A stretch of DNA of 64,000 nucleotides, taken from the NCBI RefSeq assembly GCF_000621665.1, contig NZ_JHXQ01000006.1:151315-215314 (forward strand), given 5' to 3'. Shown piece by piece: positions 1-8,821 of this stretch (position 1 is its first letter; every line of letters begins with the position of its first letter). This stretch comes from Allorhizobium undicola ORS 992 = ATCC 700741. Its GTDB lineage: Bacteria; Pseudomonadota; Alphaproteobacteria; Rhizobiales; Rhizobiaceae. Made by a program: the position numbers and the translations under genes. The notes under the pieces are model-generated. The model had not been told where the DNA came from, did not search any database, and saw only the letters and a list, made by a program, of their open reading frames with translations.

Positions 1-160
1 CCATTGCTGCGCGAACCGGATCGGTGTGGATGAACTGGAAGTCTCCCGTCGCGCTAGCGAATAGATCGATGGTCTCTTGTGTCACAGTGATCCAGTCGGA
101 GACGCCTATCTCCTTGCCGATCAGGTCTTTGACGTCGGAAAGCAATATTTCTTGCAGCAT
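1..160 (-). CDS. MaoC/NodN-like dehydratase, N-terminal part (cut by window edge)
   Basis: Only the first ~53 codons are present; the gene continues beyond base 1. The reverse-strand translation starts [18 protein letters not shown] and continues with a T-x5-I-x-L-F-A-x-A-T-G-D-x-Q-x-I-H pattern followed by a D-P motif. This is the conserved N-terminus of MaoC-type (R)-hydratases, the family that includes the rhizobial nodulation protein NodN. NodN is one family member, so naming this copy nodN is an inference supported only by the nearby nodD. No nod box is visible in the bases upstream of it. Confidence 0.7.
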   Translation of the reverse strand, partial: MLQEILLSDVKDLIGKEIGVSDWITVTQETIDLFASATGDFQFIHTDPVRAAM

Positions 161-202
161 GTAGTCATCCTGATGAGGCCCCGTGGCCGAACGCTAATTG
201 CT

Positions 203-323
203 ATACTAAGGCTCGAAGATGCTCACGCATCCTCACCTTGAAGATTTTTCGCTATCTCAATTGCGTCAGGAGCTTGAGATATTCGAAAAGGGAATACCAA
301 GAGTTATTTTCAATGACCCTTGA
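203..323. repeat. Dispersed intergenic repeat, family D
   Basis: This belongs to a family seen several times in the left part of the window. It runs from 'aaggctcgaagatgc' through 'cttgagatattcgaaaa' to an end resembling 'ataccaatggtcattgaaaatg'. Related copies or fragments are at 1113-1238, 5387-5464, 6311-6348, 9346-9446, 9920-10030 and 36268-36300. The stretch 161-1597 holds only repeats and short unsupported reading frames; no gene was recognised there. Confidence 0.7.
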
Positions 324-326
324 CAT

Positions 327-432
327 TAAAGCGTGTCGCGATCTTTCAGATCCGCTCCTGACGCTTTAAGTCATTGTTTTGTCGCATGTCGTTATCGCAA
401 AACCGCTACCCACTTTTGCGCGACATGCTTTA
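327..432 (-). repeat. ~105-bp palindromic repeat, family A (Bru-RS-like), copy 1
   Basis: One of six near-identical copies in this window; this one is in the opposite orientation to copy 2. It begins taaagcgtgtcgcgatcttt and ends in gcgcgacatgcttta, so its ends are inverted repeats of one another. Length and palindromic form resemble the Bru-RS1/RS2 repeats described for Brucella; the identity was not checked by alignment. Confidence 0.8.
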
Positions 433-961
433 ACTCGTCTTGTTATAATGGCATTTGAGCATTTTTGATGAATTGATTGTTTGGATGGCATCAATCCAGA
501 TCATCGATATACTCGACCTTTGCAGATCTTTCTCTCAGGTCGTTCTTTTGCCGCAATCTCGCGCACTAGCCAAGAAAGGTCGCAACGCAAGCGAGATGTT
601 TTCGAATGTGCGAGAGCCTGCTTTTGCCTGTTGCGTGCTTCGTAATGCTTGAGCAGAAACTGGCAGATATTCCACATGAATTGGCATATAATCGAAATAC
701 TTCAGATTTATATTCTGCTAATATAGGTCTAGGGCCTTTATAAAATCAGGTTCCATGTGCATGAAGTGACCACAACACTGGGTCAGAGGTCAGCGCTCAT
801 GGAGTGAATTTGACATTTCCTGTCCATTTGCGGAGATCTCACGGATGAAATGTTAAATTTGGAAACTCCACGAGAACCATAGATTTTCTAGTGGTTTTCA
901 TAGTTGTGTCATTGGCTGTGGAAAGCTCTGCACAGGATAGAAAGTGTCACAAACAAACCAC

Positions 962-1067
962 TAAAGCATGTCGCGCAGAAGTGTGGGGCGGTTTTGCGAT
1001 AACGACATGCGACAAAACAATGACTTAAAGCATCAGGAGCGAATCCGAAAGATCGCGACACGCTTTA
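962..1067 (+). repeat. Family A repeat, copy 2
   Basis: Same ~105-bp element in the opposite orientation to copy 1, so the two copies form an inverted pair about 530 bp apart. The short reading frames inside it are created by the repeat and are not genes. Confidence 0.8.
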
Positions 1068-1112
1068 AAGGCCTCCGTTCCTTCTTCAATATGGCCGCTG
1101 GAGGCTGTGTAA

Positions 1113-1238
1113 TGCCAAGGCTCGAAGATGCTCATGCATCCTCACCTTGACGATTTTTCGAATACCTCAATTGCCTCAGGGGCTTGAGATATTTGAAAAC
1201 GGAATACCAAAAGTCATTCTCAATGGCCATTGGTATAA
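1113..1238. repeat. Family D repeat
   Basis: A near copy of the element at 203-323, sharing 'aaggctcgaagatgctca', 'gcatcctcaccttga' and 'gcttgagatatt' before the 'ccattggtat' end. Together with the family A pair it forms a symmetrical D-A-A-D layout left of the AraC gene. Confidence 0.65.
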
Positions 1239-1597
1239 CATCGATAAGCAGCTATTCATCCAGCTCATGAGCCTGTAAAATAGGCGGCGGCTACGGGCGA
1301 CTCCAACCGCATCCTTAAAGAGCGGGCGATGAACTTGGGCTTAAGGTCGGCACCTTCGAACTCCTCAAAGGGCATCATGGTCAGCCTCAGCCGCGCTTGA
1401 CCCCAAGATCAGCAAGGATTGCTTGCAGGTTGGGAGAGCCTTCTGTCAAATGGGTCGTCAGCGCAGGCAACCGCCCGGATCGGCGGCCGGCATTATCGCC
1501 AGCACGCTGCATTCGAATACCCGCGCGTAGCTTGCCATCAGGTCTTGAGACATTGAATGAGCAGAAATAAAGCGGCAATACTGAACCTGGAGAATAC

Positions 1598-2629
1598 ATG
1601 ATGGAAATGAGCGCCGATAATGCCGTTTTTCGAGATCGTGGTTCAACATTCGATAGCATGATCGAAACCCTCGGAGGGGTTTTTGGCACGTTCACAGCCG
1701 AGCGCCTCGGCAATGCTGAAGAAGACTTTCATTGGGGGATAGATCTGTCGGCCTGTGAAAGCGCTGGATTGATTACGGGTTACCATCAGACAGGATTTCA
1801 GTTCCGCGCTAAATGGTGTTCCAATCCACCAGGGCACCTTTCAATCGTTGTTCCGCGCAGAGGTGGCATGGGTATCACCTACGGTTCCCGCATGGCTCAG
1901 GCCCAAGAAGGAAAAATGCTTCTTTATAGAGTTCCCGAGCCAGACAGCATTTCAATGCACGGGCAATCAAATCTGATAGACGAATTAGTCTTGGATTGGT
2001 CTTTGATTCAACGGACCATAGGCGAAACATTCGATATACCGTTTAGCGGCTCTCTCGAGCTTTTGCCTGAAATGGATATGTCAACACCAGCTGGCAGAAC
2101 AATCCGCAATGTCACGGAAGTCATGATCGAAGGAATACGCGATAATGGCCCCCTCATTCAGTCTCCCGTAGGCATGGCACATATTACGCAGGCACTCGCT
2201 GACCTGGTAATCAGGATGGTGCCTCATCGGTTATCGCATCTACTGAATAAGAAGCCTCCCATGATTGCTCCCGGACATGTCCGCCGCGGGATCGAGTTCA
2301 TGTGTGCCAATATTCACCAGCCGATAACAATGTCAATGGTGGCGGACGCAGCAGGTGTTTCTATCAGAGCGCTCGAAATGGGATTTCGTACCTTCAAGGA
2401 CACGACCCCCGCAGCCTATCTGCAGATGCTCCGCTTGCGGGCTGCACGGCAGGATCTGCTTGATCCAGACAATCGTATGCTGCTGAAAGAAATCTGTCTC
2501 AAATGGGGATTTTTTCAGTTCGGAAGGTTCGCCGCTACTTACAGGGCGCACTATGGCGAGAACCCTTCTGAAACAAGGAAACGCGTCTGCGCTCCAATTA
2601 TCGCACATCATCCTGACAACGCGAATTGA
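1598..2629 (+). CDS. AraC-family transcriptional regulator
   Basis: A 343-residue protein with an N-terminal cupin-like sensing region and a C-terminal AraC double helix-turn-helix at about residues 225-330. The C-terminal part includes M-S-M-V-A-D-A-A-G-V-S-I-R-A-L and the family signature region F-x-x-F-G-R-F-A-A-T-Y-R-A-H-Y-G-E-N-P-S-E. The start is supported by CTGGAGA seven bases upstream. Its general build resembles AraC proteins with an AraC-binding-like N-terminal domain. It stands alone between repeat clusters, so its target genes and inducer cannot be read from context. It lies in the lower-GC symbiosis-like segment next to nodD. Confidence 0.85.
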   Translation: MMEMSADNAVFRDRGSTFDSMIETLGGVFGTFTAERLGNAEEDFHWGIDLSACESAGLITGYHQTGFQFRAKWCSNPPGHLSIVVPRRGGMGITYGSRMAQAQEGKMLLYRVPEPDSISMHGQSNLIDELVLDWSLIQRTIGETFDIPFSGSLELLPEMDMSTPAGRTIRNVTEVMIEGIRDNGPLIQSPVGMAHITQALADLVIRMVPHRLSHLLNKKPPMIAPGHVRRGIEFMCANIHQPITMSMVADAAGVSIRALEMGFRTFKDTTPAAYLQMLRLRAARQDLLDPDNRMLLKEICLKWGFFQFGRFAATYRAHYGENPSETRKRVCAPIIAHHPDNAN

Positions 2630-2692
2630 CGAAGGACGCTCACGCGGCAAAGACGATCCAGCTTGCGCAGTTTGGAAGATGCGATGCCGTAA

Positions 2693-2797
2693 GTTACAGT
2701 GCCGTGCGTTTTGTCAAACGCACGGCACTGTAACGCTTTAAATCTACTGCATGATTTTTACCTTAAATCGATTCCGATTTAAGATATTATACATTAG
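2693..2797. repeat. Composite palindromic repeat (hairpin plus AT-rich palindrome), family B
   Basis: The first half is a long perfect hairpin (gttacagtgccgtgcg and its complement). The second half contains 'ccttaaatcgattccgattt', itself a palindrome. The same pairing of modules recurs at 6419-6520, 43509-43612 and 54831-54931. It follows the AraC gene and may act as its terminator, but its recurrence marks it as a dispersed repeat. Confidence 0.7.
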
Positions 2798-2838
2798 AGC
2801 ACTTCCGGACGCAAAGCGAATACATTTTGCTGATACTC

Positions 2839-2944
2839 TAAAGCGTGTCGCGATCTTTCAGATTCGCTCATGACGCTTTAAGTCATTGTTTTATCGCATG
2901 TCGTTATCGCAAAACCGCTGCACACTTTTGCGCGACATACTTTA
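2839..2944 (-). repeat. Family A repeat, copy 3
   Basis: Another copy of the ~105-bp palindromic element. It lies in the 770-bp stretch between the AraC gene and nodD, where nodABC might be expected to stand divergent from nodD; no nodA, nodB or nodC sequence was recognised there. Confidence 0.75.
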
Positions 2945-3377
2945 ACCTCCACATACCAAATGATCGCGGATGGTGCTTTGACTTCTCCTCGTCCGTGTCT
3001 GTCTCGTTCAGCCGTTGGATGCGGCCGGCGGGCGTCTACTTCGCAGATGAAATTCGCAACCGAGTCAAAGGAACTAGCTGTTCGTTATCGCCGTCTGTGA
3101 TGCACTGGGGTTCACCGGCAGAAACTCTTGACCGAACAAATCGAGCTACCGGCGCGCGATGACGAAAAGGCAGGTCGTTCTCGTGAAGAAAGCCGCGCCA
3201 TGCGAGGTTGGGCCGATCGCATTTTTCAAGTAAAGCGTGTTATTAATCCGACGCTGCATGTTCAAAATCCAGTTGGATATGCAATTTGCGAAGAAAAGTA
3301 TCCAGGCTGGGGCTCCTGCTGTGAAAATTTCAATTTATATTATCACTGAAGAATGCTGTTAAGTCTGGATAGTAAAG

Positions 3378-3394
3378 CATCCACGCTATGGATA
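3378..3394 (-). promoter_or_regulatory. NodD half-site, probable remnant of a nod box
   Basis: Just upstream of nodD the reverse strand reads TATCCATAGCGTGGATG, which matches the first part of the nod box consensus and contains one ATC-N9-GAT motif. Further left the second part of the consensus (AAACAATC, ATTTTACC) is not recognisable and the ATC spacing is off by one. In rhizobia nod boxes lie between nodD and divergent nodABC. This looks like a decayed one, or a site now used only for nodD autoregulation. Confidence 0.5.
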
Positions 3395-3401
3395 GAGAAA
3401 T

Positions 3402-4376
3402 ATGCGTTTCAAAGGCCTCGATCTAAACCTTCTCGTCGCGCTCGACGCCCTGATGACTGAGCGTAATCTCACGGCAGCGGCACGCAGCATCAATCTCAGT
3501 CAGTCGGCCATGAGTGCGGCGGTCGGGCGCTTGCGCACCTACTTTCGAGATGATCTCTTTACGATGGCTGGTCGTGAATTTATCCCTACGCCGCGTGCGG
3601 AAAGGCTTGCCCCAGCTGTCCGCGAGACTCTGATGCACGTTCAGCTCTCGATCATTTCCTCGAAGCCGTTTGATCCGGTCCAATCAGATCGTCGCTTCAG
3701 GATCATCCTTTCTGACTACGTGACGCTCGTGTTTTTTGAAAGGATCGTGGAGCGTGCAGCGCGTGAAGCTCCCGGCGTCAGCTTCGAATTCAGGCCACCC
3801 AGCGACGACAACGAGGACCTACTCCGGCGCGGTGAAGTCGATCTTCTCATTCTCCCGGAGATCTTCATGTCGGACGCACATCCTCGAACGAAATTGTTTG
3901 AGGATGTGCATGTGTGTGTCGGCTGTCGCTCAAACAAGCGGCTGTTACGGCCACTGACATTCGAGAGATACATGTCGATGGGGCATGTTGTGGTTCAGTT
4001 TGGCGATACACTGAGGCTGGGTCTTGAGGAACCGTATCTAGTGGGACTTGCTCGAAAGAGGCGGATTGATGTCGTCGTACACGGGTACAGTATGATTCCG
4101 CCCATGCTGTTGGACACGGAGCGGATAGGGACCATGCCCCTACGCCTGGCGCAGCATTTGACAAAGACAATACCGCTGCACATCACCGAGCTACCGCTGC
4201 CACAAAGCCTGCCGTTCACCGAGGCCATTCAATGGCCTGCAGTTAACAATAATGATGCGGGCAGCCTTTGGCTGCGGGAAATGCTAGTTCAGGAAGCGTC
4301 CCGTATAGGTTCGCAGCTTGTCACGTACGACACCCTTATCGACCGGACCAGTCCGAAAATGTCGCTCGTCGAATGA
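3402..4376 (+). CDS. nodD: LysR-type regulator NodD
   Basis: A 324-residue LysR protein of the NodD subfamily. It begins [20 protein letters not shown] and keeps the NodD helix-turn-helix ([18 protein letters not shown]) at residues ~23-42. Blocks typical of rhizobial NodD follow: [42 protein letters not shown] and FTEAIQWP near the C-terminus. NodD proteins bind nod boxes and activate nodulation genes in response to plant flavonoids. A NodD half-site lies directly upstream and a near-consensus nod box is at 12315-12363. Residues 43-80 differ from common NodDs in places, so inducer specificity cannot be predicted. Confidence 0.9.
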   Translation: MRFKGLDLNLLVALDALMTERNLTAAARSINLSQSAMSAAVGRLRTYFRDDLFTMAGREFIPTPRAERLAPAVRETLMHVQLSIISSKPFDPVQSDRRFRIILSDYVTLVFFERIVERAAREAPGVSFEFRPPSDDNEDLLRRGEVDLLILPEIFMSDAHPRTKLFEDVHVCVGCRSNKRLLRPLTFERYMSMGHVVVQFGDTLRLGLEEPYLVGLARKRRIDVVVHGYSMIPPMLLDTERIGTMPLRLAQHLTKTIPLHITELPLPQSLPFTEAIQWPAVNNNDAGSLWLREMLVQEASRIGSQLVTYDTLIDRTSPKMSLVE

Positions 4377-4649
4377 TTGGAAACACTCGTTTCCCTGCAC
4401 ATTGACGCGGACAAGTTCGATACCGCCAGTTCAAATTGGAAGTTGATCAGGCGAAGACTTCGAGAAAGTGGAACGACTGAAGATCAGAGATATTCGCCTC
4501 TTCGGTGCACTGAAGCAATTTAGAGCGCACACGGTGAAGATATTGGGAGCAGATTCAAGAGACAGAAGTACCGCATCTCATTTTTCCAGGATCGCTCCGA
4601 ATGTAATAGTCTCTGCGAAGATTTTCATGCCCTCCGGGCGCGAACCCAA

Positions 4650-4666
4650 CTGGTATGGTCCTTGCC
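4650..4666 (+). promoter_or_regulatory. Possible sigma-54 promoter
   Basis: CTGGTATGGTCCTTGCC fits the -24/-12 pattern TGGYAYR-N4-TTGC, with C instead of A/T after TTGC. It reads toward the Ntn-hydrolase gene about 100 bp downstream. No TGT-N10-ACA NifA site was found close upstream. The stretch 4377-4767 holds no other feature I could support. Confidence 0.35.
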
Positions 4667-4767
4667 TCTCACTCCGAGGCAAGCGCAGGCGGTACCGCCT
4701 GGTTGGAGTCTCGGCCAATAATCGACATCCAGACAACTGGATGCGCACTTTAAGGGGATGATGAAAG

Positions 4768-5313
4768 ATGACGTGCATTGTCGGTTTAGTCAACAACGGG
4801 TCAGTTCACATTGGCGGCGATAGTGCCGGTGCATCTGGCCAATCACTTACCGTCCGAGCAGATCGCAAGGTCTTCCGCAATCAAAACTTTATCTTCGGTT
4901 TTACCACCTCTTTTAGAATGGGGCAGTTGTTGGCGCATTCCTTTAAGCCGCCAGAAAGGCATATCGAAACTGATGTCTACGTATTTATGGTCACCGAGTT
5001 CGTGAACGCGCTCCGTCGATGCCTGCAAGATGGAGGCTTCGCACAGCGCCAAAACGAAGTCGAACGCGGTGGTACCTTCCTCGTCGGCTATGCCGGGCGA
5101 CTGTTCAAGATCGACATGGACTATCAGGTCGGCGAACCTGCCTGTGGCTTCGACGCCTGTGGATGCGGCCAACAAGTAGCACTCGGCGCGCTGTTCGCAT
5201 CGCCCCATTCTCCGCCTCACGAAAGGTTGACGATCGCTCTCAATGCAGCTGAGCGCTTTTCTACCGGCGTTCGCGCCCCGTTTCACTTCGAAACACTGGA
5301 AGCATCCGAATGA
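4768..5313 (+). CDS. Ntn-hydrolase family protein (proteasome/HslV-like fold)
   Basis: A 181-residue protein starting M-T-C-I-V-G-L, which places Thr2 as the likely N-terminal nucleophile after Met removal. I-G-G-D-S-A-G follows at ~17-23, and a D-x-K-V-F region at ~33, matching the start of 20S-proteasome beta/HslV-like hydrolases. A G-G-T-F-L-V-G-Y-A-G-R-L-F-K-I-D block lies near residue 95. Such stand-alone proteins occur in bacteria and phages and their substrates are mostly unknown. It sits between nodD and nifQ on the same strand, behind a possible sigma-54 promoter. A role in symbiosis is only a guess from position. Confidence 0.65.
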   Translation: MTCIVGLVNNGSVHIGGDSAGASGQSLTVRADRKVFRNQNFIFGFTTSFRMGQLLAHSFKPPERHIETDVYVFMVTEFVNALRRCLQDGGFAQRQNEVERGGTFLVGYAGRLFKIDMDYQVGEPACGFDACGCGQQVALGALFASPHSPPHERLTIALNAAERFSTGVRAPFHFETLEASE

Positions 5314-5333
5314 GGTGCGCCGAAACAAGACGT

Positions 5334-5464
5334 TAGAGCAATGCAGGTGAACCCGTGTTCACCGGAATTGCTCTAGAGTATTCGTTATGATCAAGCCTCT
5401 GCCGCAGTTGAGATATTCGAAATCCCTTCAAGGCGAGGATGCGTTAGCATCTTCGCACCTTAGG
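5334..5464. repeat. Palindromic family C element followed by a family D element
   Basis: 'ttagagcaatgcaggtgaac' and its near-complement 'gttcaccggaattgctcta' form a hairpin at 5334-5374. A family D copy at 5387-5464 follows ('gttgagatattcgaaatccc'). Together they fill the gap before nifQ; no sigma-54 promoter was found there. Confidence 0.65.
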
Positions 5465-5501
5465 ATAAATCGCCATCACTGAGAATGAAAGGACAAGCAG
5501 C

Positions 5502-6152
5502 ATGTCAGATCAACGTCAGGTGCGCATTTTTTCGCGAAAGGGAATGATCCGGGGCACGCAAATATGCTATCAGCCCAGTGAGCGAAGACACTCACAATCG
5601 TCCAGCACCAGTGGATGGCCGCGAAGGGACTTCGAGTGGGATTTCGATGAACATGTGCTTGCCTGCGTTCTTTGGCGTGCGCTCGAAGAAGTGGAGGCCG
5701 GCGAGGCAACGGCGACCGAGGCAACAGGCCTTTCGCGCGCCGAGTTGCTGGATATTCTCTCTTGTATTTTACCCACAAGCTTCATTCATGGCTTCTGCAT
5801 GGAAGAATGGAACGACGCCGAGCAAGGCATGGAAGAACAACTTCTGCGGCGTCTGCTACTGAAAGATGCTCGCCCCGCCGACCCCAAGAGCGCCCGCTTC
5901 GCCAAGATCATTGCCCGCCGCGCCTTGCGCGATGGCCATCTCTGGCAGGAACTCGGCCTCGTCGATCGGTCTGAACTCAGTCGCCTGCTTGCCACGCATT
6001 TCCCGAGGCTGGCGGCAGGAAATACAAATAACATGAAATGGAAGAAATATCTATACCACAAGCTTTGCGAGGCTGAAGGCTTTTCACTCTGTGTCGCGCC
6101 GAGTTGCCAGGAATGCAACGAATTCAAGAGTTGCTTCGGCTCAGAGGAATAA
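5502..6152 (+). CDS. nifQ: NifQ, molybdenum-handling nitrogenase cofactor protein
   Basis: A 216-residue protein. The C-terminus carries M-K-W-K-K-Y-L-Y-H-K-L-C-E-A-E-G-F followed by the cysteine motif C-x4-C-x2-C-x5-C-F-G, the hallmark of NifQ. In other diazotrophs NifQ carries a Mo-Fe-S cluster and donates molybdenum for FeMo-cofactor assembly. The first ~45 residues are poorly conserved and rich in polar residues. AAAGGA precedes the ATG. The gene is on the plus strand, away from nifB, with repeats on both sides and no visible NifA or sigma-54 site, so it may have lost its original promoter. Confidence 0.85.
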   Translation: MSDQRQVRIFSRKGMIRGTQICYQPSERRHSQSSSTSGWPRRDFEWDFDEHVLACVLWRALEEVEAGEATATEATGLSRAELLDILSCILPTSFIHGFCMEEWNDAEQGMEEQLLRRLLLKDARPADPKSARFAKIIARRALRDGHLWQELGLVDRSELSRLLATHFPRLAAGNTNNMKWKKYLYHKLCEAEGFSLCVAPSCQECNEFKSCFGSEE

Positions 6153-6540
6153 TAGAGCATTTCCAGGCGCAAAACCGAATACAACTTTGCTAGAAATTCT
6201 CTATCTCTAGAGCGCGCCGGTGAACAAATATTCACCGGACGCGCCCCAAGCTTTTACATTATCGCATTTTCAGACGGAAAACCGTCACTACACTTTTTTC
6301 GGGACAACGCTCTTATACCAATGGTCATTGAAAATGATCCTTGGCATTCATTTAGGAATACATCAAGAAAATAACACAGTTGATGTGTTATAAGTTTCTT
6401 CAAGTCAAAGGTTATTTACTGCATATTTACTTAAATCAGAATCGACTTAAGATAAAAATTATCCAGCACACTTAAAGTGCTACAGCGCCGTGCGTTTGAT
6501 AAAACGCACGGCGCTGTAGCATCTTCGAGCCTTGGTATAA
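6153..6540. repeat. Repeat-filled gap between nifQ and rpoN2
   Basis: Convergent 3' ends of nifQ and rpoN2 enclose only repeats: a family C-like unit with the hairpin 'gcgccggtgaac...gttcaccggacgcgc' style ends, a family D fragment at 6311-6348, and a composite family B unit at 6419-6520. The perfect hairpin at 6479-6520 could terminate transcription from both sides. No gene is seen. Confidence 0.65.
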
Positions 6541-7995
6541 TTAAGCCTTCGACCGCAATTGAAGCCGCACCCAATTTTCGCGGCGTCGCTGTACGGAGTT
6601 AGGAATGTTCATCGCCTCCCGATACTTTGTCACGGTGCGGCGCGCAATGCTGATGTCGGTTTCCTTCAGTCGAGTGACGATTTCATCGTCTGAAAGCACT
6701 GAACCTTCTGTTTCTGCGCTGATAATAGCCTTGAGGCGATGGCGGACAGCTTCAGCGGAATGCGTTTCGCCGCCTTGAGTGGAGGCAATTCCGACTGTGA
6801 AAAAATACTTCAGTTCAAAAACTCCGCGAGGAGTGAGCATGTACTTGTTCGATGTTACTCGACTGACGGTCGACTCGTGCATGTCAATCGCTTCCGCGAC
6901 GGTCTTAAGGTTGAGCGGGCGAAGATGGGCGATGCCATGCTCAAGAAACACATCCTGCTGGCGGACGATTTCAGTCGCTACCTTGAGTATCGTTTTAGCT
7001 CGCTGATCGAGGCTGCGAACCAGCCAGCTTGCGTTCTGGAGGCACGCGTTAAGGAATGCCTGATCTTCTGAATTGTCTGCCGTCAGGCGAGAGACTTCGG
7101 CAAAATAGGTCTGGTTGATCAAGACTTTGGGAAGCGTATCCGGATTGAGCTCGATTTGCCATCCCCCTCCAGGCGAAGGCAGAACCCACACATCGGGTAT
7201 GATATAGTTCGGGCCTCCGGATTGGTATCGGTTTCCGGGCTTGGGATCAAGTGTGCGGACTTCATGCAACATGTCGAGCAGGTCTTCTTCGTCCACTCCG
7301 CAATGGCGCATCAAAGCCTGAAAGTCGCGCTGCGCCAGCATATCAAGATTGGCGACCAAGGCTGCCATTGCCGGGTCAAACCGGTCCCGCTGACGCAACT
7401 GTATCTCCAGGCATTCGCTGAGGGTTCGAGCGAAAATGCCTGGTGGATCAAAAAGCTGCAAGGTTTTAAGAACTCGCCCTACATCAGCCTCTTGGGCATT
7501 CAGTCTACCGGCCATTTCCAAGATGTCTACATGAATATAGCCGGTATCTTCCAGATGATCTGCAAACTCGCCAGCGATTAGCCGCTCCTGTGGAGTGAAG
7601 GCAGTAAGGGCGATCTGACGAGCGACATGATCGTGCAATGTTTCCGTTGAGGCAGCAAACTCTTCGAAGCCGGGTCTTTCGCTTGCGGCGGCGCTGTCTG
7701 TGTCGCGGATCGACTTCCATTGCCCGAGAAGCTCCGAGGCCTCGCCCCTCGGCCCATTTGCGCCGGGTTCTCGCGCGCAGATATTTGGATTTCCCCCCGG
7801 AACCGACGATAGATCGCTATTGGTTACATTATCGTCCGACGCCAGTTCCAGGAATGGATTCTTCTCTATTTCCTGGTCGATGAACTGATGTAGTTCGGCG
7901 TGCGCCAGTTGCAGCAGGCGGATCGACGCGATGAGTGCGGGCGTCATCACGAACGATTGCTGCTGACGCTGAAGAATGCCTACAAAGGACTCCAT
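6541..7995 (-). CDS. rpoN2: RNA polymerase sigma-54 factor RpoN (symbiotic copy, RpoN2)
   Basis: A 484-residue sigma-54. The N-terminal activator-interacting region is glutamine/leucine rich (L-Q-R-Q-Q-Q-S-F-V-M-T-P near residue 10). The core-binding domain lies in the middle, and the DNA-binding C-terminus carries the RpoN box ARRTVTKYRE, which reads the -24 element. I prefer the second ATG because AGGAG lies seven bases upstream of it. The gene follows prxS by about 70 bp on the same strand. In Rhizobium etli a prxS-rpoN2 pair is a NifA-controlled symbiotic operon, and this arrangement matches. A separate housekeeping rpoN is expected elsewhere in the genome. Confidence 0.93.
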   Translation of the reverse strand: MESFVGILQRQQQSFVMTPALIASIRLLQLAHAELHQFIDQEIEKNPFLELASDDNVTNSDLSSVPGGNPNICAREPGANGPRGEASELLGQWKSIRDTDSAAASERPGFEEFAASTETLHDHVARQIALTAFTPQERLIAGEFADHLEDTGYIHVDILEMAGRLNAQEADVGRVLKTLQLFDPPGIFARTLSECLEIQLRQRDRFDPAMAALVANLDMLAQRDFQALMRHCGVDEEDLLDMLHEVRTLDPKPGNRYQSGGPNYIIPDVWVLPSPGGGWQIELNPDTLPKVLINQTYFAEVSRLTADNSEDQAFLNACLQNASWLVRSLDQRAKTILKVATEIVRQQDVFLEHGIAHLRPLNLKTVAEAIDMHESTVSRVTSNKYMLTPRGVFELKYFFTVGIASTQGGETHSAEAVRHRLKAIISAETEGSVLSDDEIVTRLKETDISIARRTVTKYREAMNIPNSVQRRRENWVRLQLRSKA

Positions 7996-8065
7996 GAAGA
8001 AACTCCTGTCGCGCGACATATTGAGACATGCAGAGTGGCAATTTTGAAACGATAGTCCCTCCAGA

Positions 8066-8605
8066 TCATGCGACGGCCTGGCCCTTCAGTCTTTCAAGGA
8101 CGTTTTGCGGTGACGTGATGCCATAAGGGTCGATTTCGCAGTTGTCGGAAAAGCCTTCTTCCTCGAACCACTGTTCCACCACGCCATCATTGATTATCGC
8201 AGCGTAGCGCCACGAGCGCATGCCAAACCCAAAATTATCCTTGGCGACCAGCATGCCCATTTTGCGTGTGAATTCGCCCGAGCCGTCGGGAATGAGTTTA
8301 ACCTTTGTTAGCCCGTGGGCCCTGCTCCAGGCGTTCATGACAAATGCATCATTGACCGAAAGACAATAGATTTCGTCGATGTGCTCTTTAAGGAACTCGG
8401 TATAAAGGTCCTCGAAATCGGGCAGTTGATAGGTGGAGCAGGTTGGGGTGAAAGCACCCGGCAGCGAAAATAAAATAACCCGCTTTCCGCTGAAATAGTC
8501 GCTCGATGTCTTATTTTCCCACCGATGTGGATTGGGGCCCGCGATAGAGCTATCGCGAACACGCGTGCGAAAGGTAACAAATGGAACCTTTTTTCCAATG
8601 GTCAT
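8066..8605 (-). CDS. prxS: Peroxiredoxin PrxS (peroxiredoxin-5 type)
   Basis: A 179-residue thiol peroxidase. The peroxidatic cysteine lies in P-G-A-F-T-P-T-C-S near residue 50, and the Prx5-type pattern continues with D-x-I-Y-C-L-S-V-N-D-A-F-V-M-N-A-W and G-F-G-M-R-S-W-R-Y-A. It would reduce hydrogen peroxide and organic peroxides, protecting nitrogen-fixing cells from respiratory oxidants. The start was chosen at MTIGKK, where homologues begin and where AAGGGAG precedes the ATG; the longer upstream frame covers the promoter and is not coding. A consensus sigma-54 promoter lies ~60 bp upstream, and rpoN2 follows in the same transcript. Confidence 0.92.
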   Translation of the reverse strand: MTIGKKVPFVTFRTRVRDSSIAGPNPHRWENKTSSDYFSGKRVILFSLPGAFTPTCSTYQLPDFEDLYTEFLKEHIDEIYCLSVNDAFVMNAWSRAHGLTKVKLIPDGSGEFTRKMGMLVAKDNFGFGMRSWRYAAIINDGVVEQWFEEEGFSDNCEIDPYGITSPQNVLERLKGQAVA

Positions 8606-8662
8606 CGATATTGCTCCCTTATGTAAAGCGTTGCTTCTCGACCTCGTCCGACAGGCCGGTGC

Positions 8663-8679
8663 AGCAAGCCCCGTGCCAT
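8663..8679 (-). promoter_or_regulatory. Sigma-54 promoter of prxS-rpoN2
   Basis: On the reverse strand ATGGCACGGGGCTTGCT gives a perfect TGGCACG-N4-TTGCT -24/-12 element. The predicted start of transcription is near 8652, ~47 nt before the prxS ATG. No TGT-N10-ACA NifA site was found between the promoter and the nifZ-nifT gene. Confidence 0.85.
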
Positions 8680-8821
8680 GTCGGTGAAATCCACCAGTGG
8701 AGTCTTGATTGGAGCACGAAACCGTGCGCTCGTATGCCTGAGCAGATCCAGATCCCCCGAAGGCTCGAACCCAGATCACGATAGGGGACGATAACGTCGG
8801 TGCCCCCTATCATCTACGGCA

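Noticed and set aside
2630..3401. Possible nodA, nodB or nodC fragments divergent from nodD
   Set aside because: No NodA, NodB or NodC signature was found in any frame; only repeats and short meaningless frames.
4468..4761. A 97-codon plus-strand frame after nodD
   Set aside because: No ribosome binding site or recognisable family, and it covers the possible sigma-54 promoter.
8606..8779. A 58-residue N-terminal extension of the peroxiredoxin
   Set aside because: It lacks conservation, overlaps the consensus sigma-54 promoter and is untranslated if transcription starts near 8652.
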